Assembly: GCA_947172415.1 (NCBI GenBank)
Contig: OX359199.1
Coordinates: 7,517,884-7,581,883 of the forward strand
Origin: Chondrosia reniformis
Lineage: Eukaryota > Porifera > Demospongiae > Chondrillida > Chondrillidae
Direction: 5' to 3'
Length of the DNA stretch: 64,000 nucleotides
Shown here: piece after piece, positions 1 to 14,571 of the stretch
Layout of the letters: the number at the start of each line of letters is the position of its first letter
Numbering within the stretch: the stretch's first letter is position 1
The notes under the pieces: generated by a model
The model's input: only the letters and a program-made list of their open reading frames with translations
What the model was told of the DNA's origin: nothing
Databases searched by the model: none
Translations under genes and position numbers: made by a program

Positions 1-457
1 TTTAAGGAGGAAGTGTCTGTTGTGAGGTACTCTGCAGATGGCAGCTACCTTGCTGTAGGCAGTGGACGGTATCTCTACATTTGCGCCTCATCTGATGGAA
101 AGGTTAGTTCCTCACCTCCTGAATAGCTCCTCTCCAATTTGTGTGTCATGAAATAGGTGGTCCACGAGTTCCTGAAGCACCTCTCTCGCCTGACCTGCGT
201 GGCATGGTCTCCAAACTCCAAGAAGCTGGTCAGTGGATCTGTTGATACTAATCTTGTTGTATGGAACTTGGAGAAGCCTGATTCACCTCTTGTATTGAAA
301 GGTAATGTCACAAGTGTTTGCTGAGCTTCCTTAACCTCTTGTCAACTCTACAGCTGCACATCCTCTCAACCCGATTTCAACTGTTGTGTGGATTTCAGAT
401 ACCAAATTTGCTAGTGGAGGTCACGACAACTGTATCCGTTCTTGGGAGCTAGTGTGA
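1..457 (+). CDS. WDR1: WDR1/AIP1 actin-interacting WD-repeat protein, C-terminal exons (5' partial)
   Basis: These are the last three exons (1-102, 157-301, 354-457) of a WD-repeat protein; the stop is TGA at 455-457. The joined product has the end-of-protein pattern of WDR1/AIP1: a blade with RLTCVAWSPNSKKLVSG and VVWNLEKPD, then AAHP, a Val-Val-Trp blade and a final GGHDNCIRSWELV, closely like the vertebrate C-terminus. In the family, WDR1 is a two-propeller cytosolic protein that works with cofilin to disassemble actin filaments. The upstream exons lie outside the window, so propeller 1 cannot be seen. Both introns are about 52-54 bp with GT-AG ends, and the phases close. Another WD-repeat protein is possible, but the C-terminal match is specific. 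Confidence 0.85.
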
Positions 458-889
458 AAGTACTCCTAGTACTGTAGTGAAAATTCTGTAAAGATGAAAT
501 AGACTTTTTCATTAAATAGGGTCGTGTGATATTTACTTATACTTGCGAATTGTAATGCGTTATTTAATTTAGTTACAAGTTACCAATTGAAATGGCTGAG
601 GAAGGCTCTGCTGTTGGTGCACATCAGATGAATTATTGTGGCATTGTAGGACATTCTGCTGTTTGCTAGAGTTACATCACTAAATGTACATAAATATCCA
701 TTATACAAACTAATATATTGTTAGACATGCATACGGCAAATATTTATATGCAGAAACTCACTGCATATAAACACAATATGGATATCTGTAGATGTGACAT
801 TAGTTACATATTTTATCTCTTCATTTGAATGGCATCACTAATAATTCACATTGAAACTGTCAAAATAGAAGTGTGTCAATATTTGCCAT
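458..889. other. 3' flank of WDR1 and unique AT-rich spacer before the satellite
   Basis: No coding potential was seen. The segment holds the presumed 3' UTR (a tcattaaata stretch near 508-517 is a weak polyadenylation-signal candidate) and AT-rich DNA that grades into satellite-like sequence near 890. Confidence 0.5.
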
Positions 890-1846
890 ATATATACCTC
901 ACCATACATTAACTTTGTATACCACAATTAAATGTCATTGAGGGCTGTAACTCATTCAAATGGAGAGATATAAAGCTAATACTTTGTGTCAGCATTCACA
1001 GACATTTATAGAGCATGTCCAATGTGTTTTTGAAATTTTCATGGAACTTAAAATTTGCCCTATATCTCACAATACATAAACTTTGTATTCCAGAATTAAA
1101 TGTACATTGAGGGCTATAACTCATTCAAATGGACAGATATGAAGCTAATACTTTGTGTTAGCATTCACAGACATCTATAGAGCATGTCCAATGAGTTTTT
1201 GAAATTTTCATGGAACTTAAAATTTGCCCTATATCTCACAATACGTAAATTAACTTTGTATACCAGAAGTAAATATACATTGAGGGCTGTATCTCATTCA
1301 AATGGAGAGATATAAAGCTGTAACTTTGTGTCAGCATTAACAGATATCTGTAGAGCATGTCCAATGTGTTTTTGAAATTTTAATGAAACTTAAAATTTGC
1401 ACTATCTCTCACCATACATTAACTTGTATACCAGAATTAAATGTACATTGAGGGCTGTAACTCATTCAAATGGAGAGATATAAAGCTGTGACTTTGTGTC
1501 AGCATTCACAGACATCTATAGAACATGTCCAATGTGTTTGTGAAATTTTAATGAAACTTAAAATTTGCCCTATCTCTCACCATACATTAACTTTGTATTC
1601 CAGAATTAAATGTACATTGAGGGCTGTAACTCATTCAAATGGAGAGATATAAAGCTAATACTTTGTGTCAGCCGTCACAGACATCTATAGAGCATGTCCA
1701 ATGAGTTTTTGAAATTTTCATGGAACTTAAAATTTGCCCCGTCTTTCACAATACATTAACTTTGTATACCAGAATTAAATGTACATTGAGGGCTGTAACT
1801 CTATCAAATGGAGAGATATAAAGCTAGCATTTTGTGTCAGCATTCA

Positions 1847-2915
1847 GAGGCATCTAATAAAACCGGCCTAGTTGAAATATCGATCATAGACATTAATATC
1901 GTACAGGCGATAAATATCGGACTCTCTCTATCTCTAGTTTTCTGTATCATGAAAAGTCGCTCTCCTCCCTCCACCAAGACACATACAGGCTTTTATCCAT
2001 TTGCCACAGTTTTGAGATGTATTGGAAATACTGCGTATGTGTGTAAAATTGCTTGGAACGATTCACTGGTCTGGAATTAAATTAAAGTGGAATAAATTGA
2101 CGATTTCTCGAAAATAATTGGGATCAGAAAAGTCGTTCTCCTCAGCCCATCAAGACACTTACAGGATTTTATCGCTTTTCCCGGTTTTCAGGTGAACCAC
2201 TAATACTGCCTATGTCTTTAAACTTGCTTGAAACAATTCACTGATCTGGAAATAGCGAGAAATATATTAAAAAAGGTCCCAACCACAACCGTTTTCTTTG
2301 GACAAAACTTCATATAAATAGAAGCGAAAAACCTTATATAGTAGGCCTACCTGGACACATCTCTATGGTGGTTGCGGTTCCCATAGAGGTTGGTAGCGCT
2401 TAGACTCTGAAGCTGTCTCCTAATCGGTTGGTGCCATAGAGACGTGCTCACCAATAATCCGGATTTCGGGGGGGTTCCACGTAATGTGGGATTGGCATCT
2501 GATATCTTAGGATTCATATGAGTCGGCCATATCGAGAAGAGCTGGTTCTTCTCACGCAAGTGACACCCAATGCTCAACTCAGCAGTAATTTGCTTCGGCA
2601 GATTCGATTGAACGTTACCAACGATCCCGGCCTATGAGCGTCGTGGATGGTAGCGTTCGGTATGGTCCAACTTTTTTTCTTTGGAGTTTCGTTGGCTGTC
2701 GATTGACGAAATTTCACTTTAACGAGATCCATATAAAATATATGGATAGATAGTACTTCAATAACAATCAAGTACTACACAGTGCATATCCCTATGTATA
2801 AAAATTGGAAAGTATTCAAGATTTTCAGATATAGTATGGAATTTTGTCTTTATTATAATAATACCTTCTAACGGTCGGCCATATATGGTATTACGCAATT
2901 TTCACTTACCAAAAC
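1847..2915. repeat. 1.07-kb satellite-embedded segment, copy 1
   Basis: Non-monomer sequence embedded in the array. It starts after a monomer block ending cagcattca and returns to monomer sequence at tacattaact. It contains two diverged direct repeats of about 176 bp (from 1951 and from 2127), an 8-bp stem ctctatgg/ccatagag (2361-2368 with 2381-2388) and a palindromic atccatat/atatggat. No terminal inverted repeats or transposase were seen. Confidence 0.9.
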
Positions 2916-5900
2916 AGTACATTAACTGTAGTTCTGTAACTCTATCAAATGGCGAGATATGAAGCTAATTCTTTCTGTCAGCATTCACAGACATCCTATA
3001 GAGCATGTCCAATGGGTTTGTGAAATTTTAATGAAACTTAAAATTTGTCTTATCTTTCACAATACATTAATTTTGTATACCAGAAGTAAATGTACATTGA
3101 GAGCTGTAACTCCTTCAAATGGAGAGATATGAAGCTAACACTTTGTGTCAGCATTCACAGACATCTATAGAACATGTCCAATGTGTTTTTGAAATTTTCA
3201 TAGAAATTAAAATTTGCCCTATCTCTGACCATACGTTCATTAACTTTGTATACCAGAAGTAAATATACATTGAGGGCTGTATCTCATTCAAATGGAGAGA
3301 TATAAAGCTGTAACTTTGTGTCAGCATTCACAGATATCTGTAGAGCATGTCCAATGTGTTTTTGAAATTTTAATGAAACTTAAAATTTACCCTATCTCTC
3401 ACCATACATTAACTTGTATACCAGAATTAAATGTACATTGAGGGCTGTAACTCATTCAAATGGAGAGATATAAAGCTGTGACTTTGTGTCAGCATTCACA
3501 GACATCTATATAACATGCCCAATGTGTTTGTGAAATTTTCATGGAACTTCAAATTTGCCCTATCTCTGACCATACGTTCATTAACTTTGTATACCAGAAG
3601 TAAATATACATTGAGGGCTGTAACTCATTCAAATGGAGAGATATAAAGCTGTAACTTTGTGTCAGCATTCACAGATATCTGTAGAGCATGTCCAATGTGT
3701 TTTTGAAATTTTCATGAAACTTAAAATTTGCCCTATCTCTCACCATACATTAACTTGTATACCAGAATTAAATATACATTGAGGGCTGTATCTCATTCAA
3801 ATGGAGAGATATAAAGCTGTAACTTTGTGTCAGCATTCACAGATATCTGTAGAGCATGTCCAATGTGTTTTTGAAATTTTCATGAAACTTAAAATTTGCC
3901 CTATCTCTCACCATACATTAACTTGTATACCAGAATTAAATATACATTGAGGGCTGTATCTCATTCAAATGGAGAGATATAAAGCTGTAACTTTGTGTCA
4001 GCATTCACAGATATCTGTAGAGCATGTCCAATGTGTTTTTGAAATTTTCATGAAACTTAAAATTTGCCCTATCTCTCACCATACATTAACTTGTATACCA
4101 GAATTAAATATACATTGAGGGCTGTAACTCATTCAAATGGAGAGATATAAAGCTGTGACTTTGTGTCAGCATTCACAGATATCTGTAGAGCATGTCCAAT
4201 GTGTTTTTAAAATTTTTATGAAACTTAAAATTTGCCCTATCTCTCACCATACATTAACTTGTATACCAGAATTAAATGTACATTGAGGGCTGTAACTCAT
4301 TCAAATGGAGAGATATAAAGCTGTGACTTTGTGTCAGCATTCACAGACATCTATAGAACATGTCTAATGTGTTTGTGAAATTTTAATGAAACTTAAAATT
4401 TGCCCTATCTCTCACCATACATTAACTTTGTATTCCATAATTAAATGTACATTGAGGGTTGTAACTCATTCAAATGGAGAGATATAAAGCTAATACTTTG
4501 TGTCAGCATTCACAGACATCTATAGAGCATGTCCAATGAGTTTTTGAAATTTTCATGGAACTTAAAATTTGCCCTATCTCTCACCATACATTAACTTTGT
4601 ATACCACAATTAAATGTACATTGAGGGCTGTAACTCATTCAAATGGAGAGATATAAAGCTAATACTTTGTGTCAGCATTCACAGACATCTATAGAGCATG
4701 TCCAATGAGTTTTTGAAATTTTTATGAAACTTAAAATTTACCCTATCTCTCACCATACATTAACTTGTATACCAGAATTAAATATACATTGAGGGCTGTA
4801 ACTCATTCAAATGGAGAGATATAAAGCTGTGACTTTGTGTCAGCATTCACAGACATCTATAGAACATGTCCAATGTGTTTGTGAAATTTTAATGAAACTT
4901 AAAATTTGCCCTATCTCTCACCATACATTAACTTTGTATACCAGAATTAAATGTACATTGAGGGTTGTAACTCATTCAAATGGAGAGATATAAAGCTAAT
5001 ACTTTGTGTCAGCATTCACAGACATCTATAGAGCATGTCCAATGAGTTTTTGAAATTTTCATGGAACTTAAAATTTGCCCTATCTCTCACCATACATTAA
5101 CTTTGTATACCACAATTAAATGTACATTGAGGGCTGTAACTCATTCAAATGGAGAGATGTAAAGCTGTGACTTTGTGTCAGCATTCACAGACATCTATAG
5201 AACATGTCCAATGTGTTTGTGAAATTTTAATGAAACTTAAAATTTGCCCTATCTCTCACCATACATTAACTTTGTATTCCAGAATTAAATGTACATTGAG
5301 GGCTGTAACTCATTCAAATGGAGAGATATAAAGCTAATACTTTGTGTCAGCATTCACAGACATCTATAGAGCATGTCCAATGAGTTTTTGAAATTTTCAT
5401 GGAACTTAAAATTTGCCCTATCTCTCACAACACATTAACTTTGTATTCCAGAATTAAATGTACATTGAGGGCTGTAACTTATTCAAATGGAGAGATATAA
5501 AGCTAATACTTTGTGTCAGCATTCACAGACATCTATAGAGCATGTCCAATGAGTTTTTGAAATTTTCATGGAACTTAAAATTTGCCCTATCTCTCACAAC
5601 ACATTAACTTTGTATACCAGAATTAAATGTACATTGAGGGCTGTAACTCATTCAAATGGAGAGATATAAAGCTGTGACTTTGTGTCAGCATTCACAGACA
5701 TCTATAGAACATGTCCAATGTGTTTTTAAAATTTTAATGAAACTTAAAATTTGCACTATCTCTCACCATACATTAACTTGTATACCAGAATTAAATATAC
5801 ATTGAGGGCTGTAACTCATTCAAATGGAGAGATATAAAGCTGTGACTTTGTGTCAGCATTCACAGATATCTGTAGAGCATGTCCAATGTGTTTGTGAAAT

Positions 5901-6537
5901 TTTCATGGAACTTAAAATTTGCCCTATCTCTCACAACACATTAACTTTGTATACCAGAATTAAATGTACATTGAGGGCTGTAACTCATTCAAATGGAGAG
6001 ATATAAAGCTGTGACTTTGTGTCAGCATTCACAGATATCTGTAGAGCATGTCCAATGTGTTTTTAAAATTTTAATGAAACTTAAAATTTGCACTATCTCT
6101 CACCATACATTAACTTGTATACCAGAATTAAATGTACATTGAGGGCTGTAACTCATTCAAATGGAGAGATATAAAGCTGTGACTTTGTGTCAGCATTCAC
6201 AGACATCTATAGAACATGTCCAATGTGTTTGTGAAATTTTAATGAAACTTAAAATTTGCCCTATCTCTCACCATACATTAACTTTGTATTCCAGAATTAA
6301 ATGTACATTGAGGGCTGTAACTCATTCAAATGGAGAGATATAAAGCTAATACTTTGTGTCAGCCGTCACAGACATCTATAGAGCATGTCCAATGAGTTTT
6401 TGAAATTTTCATGGAACTTAAAATTTGCCCTATCTCTCACAATACATTAACTTTGTATACCAGAATTAAATGTACATTGAGAGCTGTAACTCTATCAAAT
6501 GGAGAGATATAAAGCTAACACTTTGTTTCAGCATTCA

Positions 6538-7601
6538 GAGGCATCTAATAAAACGGCCTAGTTGAAATATCGATCATAGACATTAATATCGTACAGGCGA
6601 TAAATATCGGACCTCTCTCTATCTCTAGTTTTCTGTATCATGAAAAGTCGCTCTCCTCCCTCCACCAAGACACATACAGGCTTTTATCCATTTGCCACAG
6701 TTTTGAGATGTATTGGAAATACTGCGTATGTGTGTAAAATTGCTTGGAACGATTCACTGGTCTGGAATTAAAGTGGAATAAATTGACGATTTCTCGAAAA
6801 TAATTGGGATCAGAAAAGTCGTTCTCCTCAGCCCATCAAGACACTTACAGGATTTTATCGCTTTTCCCGGTTTTCAGGTGAACCACTAATACTGCCTATG
6901 TCTTTAAACTTGCTTGAAACAATTCACTGATCTGGAAATAGCGAGAAATATATTAAAAAAGGTCCCAACCACAACCGTTTTCTTTGGACAAAACTTCATA
7001 TAAATAGAAGCGAAAAACCTTATATAGTAGGCCTACCTGGACACATCTCTATGGTGGTTGCGGTTCCCATAGAGGTTGGTAGCGCTTAGACTCTGAAGCT
7101 GTCTCCTAATCGGTTGGTGCCATAGAGACGTGCTCACCAATAATCCGGATTTCGGGGGGGTTCCACGTAATGTGGGATTGGCATCTGATATCTTAGGATT
7201 CATATGAGTCGGCCATATCGAGAAGAGCTGGTTCTTCTCACGCAAGTGACACCCAATGCTCAACTCAGCAGTAATTTGCTTCGGCAGATTCGATTGAACG
7301 TTACCAACGATCCCGGCCTATGAGCGTCGTGGATGGTAGCGTTCGGTATGGTCCAACTTTTTTTCTTTGGAGTTTCGTTGGCTGTCGATTGACGAAATTT
7401 CACTTTAACGAGATCCATATAAAATATATGGATAGATAGTACTTCAATAACAATCAAGTACTACACAGTGCATATCCCTATGTATAAAAATTGGAAAGTA
7501 TTCAAGATTTTCAGATATAGTATGGAATTTTGTCTTTATTATAATAATACCTTCTAACGGTCGGCCATATATGGTATTACGCAATTTTCATTTACCAAAA
7601 C
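6538..7601. repeat. 1.07-kb satellite-embedded segment, copy 2
   Basis: Near-identical to copy 1, with the same left and right junctions to the monomers. It differs by small changes, such as loss of a short attaa duplication after the first internal repeat and one C missing in the aaaac(c)ggcc start. Confidence 0.9.
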
Positions 7602-8864
7602 AGTACATTAACTGTAGTTCTGTAACTCTATCAAATGGCGAGATATGAAGCTAATTCTTTCTGTCAGCATTCACAGACATCCTATAGAGCATGTCCAATG
7701 GGTTTGTGAAATTTTAATGAAACTTAAAATTTGTCTTATCTTTCACCATACATTAACTTTGTATACCAGAAGTAAATGTACATTGAGAGCTGTAACTCCT
7801 TCAAATGGAGAGATATGAAGCTAACACTTTGTGTCAGCATTCACAGACATCTATAGAACATGTCCAATGTGTTTTTGAAATTTTCATAGAAATTAAAATT
7901 TGCCCTATCTCTGACCATACGTTCATTAACTTTGTATACCAGAAGTAAATATACATTGAGGGCTGTATCTCATTCAAATGGAGAGATATAAAGCTGTGAC
8001 TTTGTGTCAGCATTCACAGATATCTGTAGAGCATGTCCAATGTGTTTTTGAAATTTTAATGAAACTTAAAATTTGCCCTATCTCTCACAATACATTAACT
8101 TGTATACCAGAATTAAATATACATTGAGGGCTGTAACTCATTCAAATGGAGAGATATAAAGCTGTGACTTTGTGTCAGCATTCACAGACATCTATATAAC
8201 ATGCCCAATGTGTTTGTGAAATTTTCATGGAACTTAAAATTTGCCCTATCTCTGACCATACGTTCATTAACTTTGTATACCAGAAGTAAATATACATTGA
8301 GGGCTGTATCTCATTCAAATGGAGAGATATAAAGCTGTAACTTTGTGTCAGCATTCACAGATATCTGTAGAGCATGTCCAATGTGTTTTTGAAATTTTAA
8401 TGAAACTTAAAATTTGCCCTATCTCTCACCATACATTACCTTTGTATTCCAGAATTAAATGTACATTTAGGGCTGTAATTCATTCAAATGGAGAGATATA
8501 AAGCTGTGACTTTGTGTCAGCATTCACAGACATCTATAGAACATGTCCAATGTGTTTGTGAAATTTTAATGAAACTTAAAATTTGCCCTATCTCTCACAA
8601 TACATTAACTTTGTATACCAGAATTAAATGTACATTGAGAGCTGTAACTCATTCAAATGGAGAGATATAAAGCTAATACTTTGTTTCAGCATTCACAGAC
8701 ATCTATAGAGCATGTCCAATGAGTTTTTGAAATTTTCATGGAACTTAAAATTTGCCCTATCTCTCACAATACATTAACTTTGTGTACCAGAATTAAATGT
8801 ACATTGAGAGCTGTAACTCTATCAAATGGAGAGATATAAAGCTAACACTTTGTGTCAGCATTCA

Positions 8865-9929
8865 GAGGCATCTAATAAAACCGGCCTAGTTGAAATATCG
8901 ATCATAGACATTAATATCGTACAGGCGATAAATATCGGACTCTCTCTATCTCTAGTTTTCTGTATCATGAAAAGTCGCTCTCCTCCCTCCACCAAGACAC
9001 ATGCAGGCTTTTATCCATTTGCCACAGTTTTGAGATGTATTGGAAATACTGCGTATGTGTGTAAAATTGCTTGGAACGATTCACTTGTCTGGAATTAAAG
9101 TGGAATAAATTGACGATTTCTCGAAAATAATTGGGATCAGAAAAGTCGTTCTCCTCAGCCCATCAAGACACTTACAGGATTTTTTTCGCTTTTCCCGGTT
9201 TTCAGGTGAACCACTAATACTGCCTATGTCTTTAAACTTGCTTGAAACAATTCACTGATCTGGAAATAGCGAGAAATATATTAAAAAAGGTCCCAACCAC
9301 AACCGTTTTCTTTGGACAAAACTTCATATAAATAGAAGCGAAAAACCTTATATAGTAGGCCTACCTGGACACATCTCTATGGTGGTTGCGGTTCCCATAG
9401 AGGTTGGTAGCGCTTAGACTCTGAAGCTGTCTCCTAATCGGTTGGTGCCATAGAGACGTGCTCACCAATAATCCGGATTTCGGGGGGGTTCCACGTAATG
9501 TGGGATTGGCATCTGATATCTTAGGATTCATATGAGTCGGCCATATCGAGAAGAGCTGGTTCTTCTCACGCAAGTGACACCCAATGCTCAACTCAGCAGT
9601 AATTTGCTTCGGCAGATTCGATTGAACGTTACCAACGATCCCGGCCTATGAGCGTCGTGGATGGTAGCGTTCGGTATGGTCCAACTTTTTTTCTTTGGAG
9701 TTTCGTTGGCTGTCGATTGACGAAATTTCACTTTAACGAGATCCATATAAAATATATGGATAGATAGTACTTCAATAACAATCAAGTACTACACAGTGCA
9801 TATCCCTATGTATAAAAATTGGAAAGTATTCAAGATTTTCAGATATAGTATGGAATTTTGTCTTTATTATAATAATACCTTCTAACGGTCGGCCATATAT
9901 GGTATTACGCAATTTTCATTTACCAAAAC
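8865..9929. repeat. 1.07-kb satellite-embedded segment, copy 3
   Basis: Same junctions and order as copies 1 and 2. It has a T-run variant (ggatttttttcgc) shared with copy 5. Confidence 0.9.
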
Positions 9930-10509
9930 AGTACATTAACTGTAGTTCTGTAACTCTATCAAATGGCGAGATATGAAGCTAATTCTTTCTGTCAGCATTC
10001 ACGGACATCCTATAGAGCATGTCCAATGGGTTTGTGAAATTTTAATGAAACTTAAAATTTGCCCTATCTCTCACCATACATTAACTTTGTATTCCAGAAT
10101 TAAATATACATTGAGGGCTGTAACTCATTCAAATGGAGAGATATAAAGCTGTGACTTTGTGTCAGCATTCACAGACATCTATAGAGCATGTTCAACGAGA
10201 TTTTGAAATTTTCATGGAACTTAAAATTTGCCCTATCTCTCACAATAAATTAACTTTGTATACCAGAATTAAATGTACATTGAGAGCTGTAACTCATTCA
10301 AATGGAGAGATATAAAGCTAATACTTTGTTTCAGCATTCACAGACATCTATAGAGCATGTCCAATGAGTTTTTGAAATTTTCATGGAACTTAAAATTTGC
10401 CCTATCTCTCACAATACATTAACTTTGTGTACCAGAATTAAATGTACATTGAGAGCTGTAACTCTATCAAATGGAGAGATATAAAGCTAACACTTTGTGT
10501 CAGCATTCA

Positions 10510-11573
10510 GAGGCATCTAATAAAACCGGCCTAGTTGAAATATCGATCATAGACATTAATATCGTACAGGCGATAAATATCGGACTCTCTCTATCTCTAG
10601 TTTTCTGTATCATGAAAAGTCGCTCTCCTCCCTCCACCAAGACACATTCAGGCTTTTATCCATTTGCCACAGTTTTGAGATGTATTGGAAATACTGCGTA
10701 TGTGTGTAAAATTGCTTGGAACGATTCACTTGTCTGGAATTAAAGTGGAATAAATTGACGATTTCTCGAAAATAATTGGGATCAGAAAAGTCGTTCTCCT
10801 CAGCCCATCAAGACACTTACAGGATTTTATCGCTTTTCCCGGTTTTCAGGTGAACCACTAATACTGCCTATGTCTTTAAACTTGCTTGAAACAATTCACT
10901 GATCTGGAAATAGCGAGAAATATATTAAAAAAGGTCCCAACCACAACCGTTTTCTTTGGACAAAACTTCATATAAATAGAAGCGAAAAACCTTATATAGT
11001 AGGCCTACCTGGACACATCTCTATGGTGGTTGCGGTTCCCATAGAGGTTGGTAGCGCTTAGACTCTGAAGCTGTCTCCTAATCGGTTGGTGCCATAGAGA
11101 CGTGCTCACCAATAATCCGGATTTCGGGGGGGTTCCACGTAATGTGGGATTGGCATCTGATATCTTAGGATTCATATGAGTCGGCCATATCGAGAAGAGC
11201 TGGTTCTTCTCACGCAAGTGACACCCAATGCTCAACTCAGCAGTAATTTGCTTCGGCAGATTCGATTGAACGTTACCAACGATCCCGGCCTATGAGCGTC
11301 GTGGATGGTAGCGTTCGGTATGGTCCAACTTTTTTTCTTTGGAGTTTCGTTGGCTGTCGATTGACGAAATTTCACTTTAACGAGATCCATATAAAATATA
11401 TGGATAGATAGTACTTCAATAACAATCAAGTACTACACAGTGCATATCCCTATGTATAAAAATTGGAAAGTATTCAAGATTTTCAGATATAGTATGGAAT
11501 TTTGTCTTTATTATAATAATACCTTCTAACGGTCGGCCATATATGGTATTGCGCAATTTTCATTTACCAAAAC
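10510..11573. repeat. 1.07-kb satellite-embedded segment, copy 4
   Basis: Same junctions and order as the other copies. It carries a private g in tattgcgcaatt near its right end. Confidence 0.9.
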
Positions 11574-13505
11574 AGTACATTAACTGTAGTTCTGTAACTC
11601 TATCAAATGGCGAGATATGAAGCTAATTCTTTCTGTCAGCATTCACAGACATCCTATAGAGCATGTCCAATGGGTTTGTGAAATTTTAATGAAACTTAAA
11701 ATTTGCCCTATCTCTCACAATACATTAACTTGTATACCAGAATTAAATATACATTGAGGGCTGTAACTCATTCAAATGGAGAGATATAAAGCTGTGACTT
11801 TGTGTCAGCATTCACAGACATCTATATAACATGCCCAATGTGTTTGTGAAATTTTCATGGAACTTAAAATTTGCCCTATCTCTGACCATACGTTCATTAA
11901 CTTTGTATACCAGAAGTAAATATACATTGAGGGCTGTATCTCATTCAAATGGAGAGATATAAAGCTGTAACTTTGTGTCAGCATTCACAGATATCTGTAG
12001 AGCATGTCCAATGTGTTTTTGAAATTTTAATGAAACTTAAAATTTGCCCTATCTCTGACCATACATTAACTTGTATACCAGAATTAAATATACATTGAGG
12101 GCTGTATCTCATTCAAATGGAGAGATATAAAGCTGTAACTTTGTGTTAGCATTCACAGATATCTGTAGAGCATGTACAATGTGTTTTTGAACTTTTCATG
12201 GAACTTAAAATTTGCTCTATCTCTCACCATACATTAATTTTGTATTCCAGAATTAAATGGACGTTGAGGGCTGTAACTCATTCAAATGGAGAGATATAAA
12301 GCTGTAACTTTGTGTCAGCATTCACAGACATCTATAGAACATGTCCAATGTGTTTGTGAAATTTTAATGAAACTTAAAATTTGCCCTATCTCTCACCATA
12401 CATTAACTTTGTATTTCAGAATTAAATGTACGTTGAGGGCTGTAACTCATTCAAATGGAGAGATATAAAGCTGTAACTTTGTGTCAGCATTCACAGATAT
12501 CTGTAGAGCATGTCTAATGTGTTTTTGAAATTTTCATGGAACTTAAAATTTGCCCTATCTCTCACCATACATTAACTTGTATACCAGAATTAAATGTACA
12601 TTGAGGGCTGTATCTCATTCAAATGGAGAGATATAAAGCTGTAACTTTGTGTCAGCATTCACAGATATCTGTAGAGCATGTCCAATGTGTTTTTGAAATT
12701 TTAATGAAACTTAAAATTTGCCCTATCTCTCACCATACATTAACTTGTATACCAGAATTAAATATACATTGAGGGCTGTATCTCATTCAAATGGAGAGAT
12801 ATAAAGCTGTAACTTTGTGTTAGCATTCACAGATATCTGTAGAGCATGTACAATGTGTTTTTGAACTTTTCATGGAACTTAAAATTTGCTCTATCTCTCA
12901 CCATACATTAATTTTGTATTCCAGAATTAAATGGACGTTGAGGGCTGTAACTCATTCAAATGGAGAGATATAAAGCTGTAACTTTGTGTCAGCATTCACA
13001 GACATCTATAGAGCATGTCCAATGAGATTTTGAAATTTTCATGGAACTTAAAATTTGCTCTATCTCTCACAATACATTAACTTTGTATTCCAGAATTAAA
13101 TGTACGTTGAGGGCTGTAACTCATTCAAATGGAGAGATATAAAGCTGTAACTTTGTGTCAGCATTCACAGATATCTGTAGAGCATGTCCAATGTGTTTCT
13201 AAAATTTTAATGAAACTTAAAATTTGCCCTATCTCTCACCATACATTAACTTTGTATACCAGAAGTAAATATACATTGAGGACTGTATCTCATTCAAATG
13301 GAGAGATATAAAGCTAATACTTTGTTTCAGCATTCACGGACATCTATAGAGCATGTCCAATGAGTTTTTGAAATTTTCATGGAACTTAAAATTTGCCCTA
13401 TCTCTCACAATACATTAACTTTGTGTACCAGAATTAAATGTACATTGAGAGCTGTAACTCTATCAAATGGAGAGATATAAAGCTAACACTTTGTGTCAGC
13501 ATTCA

Positions 13506-14571
13506 GAGGCATCTAATAAAACCGGCCTAGTTGAAATATCGATCATAGACATTAATATCGTACAGGCGATAAATATCGGACCTCTCTCTATCTCCAGTTT
13601 TCTGTATCATGAAAAGTCGCTCTCCTCCCTCCACCAAGACACATTCAGGCTTTTATCCATTTGCCACAGTTTTGAGATGTATTGGAAATACTGCGTATGT
13701 GTGTAAAATTGCTTGGAACGATTCACTGGTCTGGAATTAAAGTGGAATAAATTGACGATTTCTCGAAAATAATTGGGATCAGAAAAGTCGTTCTCCTCAG
13801 CCCATCAAGACACTTACAGGATTTTTTTCGCTTTTCCCGGTTTTCAGGTGAACCACTAATACTGCCTATGTCTTTAAACTTGCTTGAAACAATTCACTGA
13901 TCTGGAAATAGCGAGAAATATATTAAAAAAGGTCCCAACCACAACCGTTTTCTTTGGACAAAACTTCATATAAATAGAAGCGAAAAACCTTATATAGTAG
14001 GCCTACCTGGACACATCTCTATGGTGGTTGCGGTTCCCATAGAGGTTGGTAGCGCTTAGACTCTGAAGCTGTCTCCTAATCGGTTGGTGCCATAGAGACG
14101 TGCTCACCAATAATCCGGATTTCGGGGGGGTTCCACGTAATGTGGGATTGGCATCTGATATCTTAGGATTCATATGAGTCGGCCATATCGAGAAGAGCTG
14201 GTTCTTCTCACGCAAGTGACACCCAATGCTCAACTCAGCAGTAATTTGCTTCGGCAGATTCGATTGAACGTTACCAACGATCCCGGCCTATGAGCGTCGT
14301 GGATGGTAGCGTTCGGTATGGTCCAACTTTTTTTCTTTGGAGTTTCGTTGGCTGTCGATTGACGAAATTTCACTTTAACGAGATCCATATAAAATATATG
14401 GATAGATAGTACTTCAATAACAATCAAGTACTACACAGTGCATATCCCTATGTATAAAAATTGGAAAGTATTCAAGATTTTCAGATATAGTATGGAATTT
14501 TGTCTTTATTATAATAATACCTTCTAACGGTCGGCCATATATGGTATTACGCAATTTTCACTTACCAAAAC
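13506..14571. repeat. 1.07-kb satellite-embedded segment, copy 5
   Basis: Same junctions and order. It shares the cttaccaaaac right end with copy 1 and the T-run with copy 3, so variants are shuffled between copies, as expected from exchange or conversion. Confidence 0.9.

Noticed and set aside
2361-2470. tRNA-like stretch (ggttggtagcgcttagactctgaa)
   Set aside because: The anticodon stem does not pair and no convincing B box or acceptor stem could be drawn. It is kept only as a low-interest note.
2347-2771. Pairs of 76- and 65-codon minus-strand frames, identical in all five 1.07-kb copies
   Set aside because: Identity matches that of the whole segment and so reflects recent amplification; no family similarity or promoter context.
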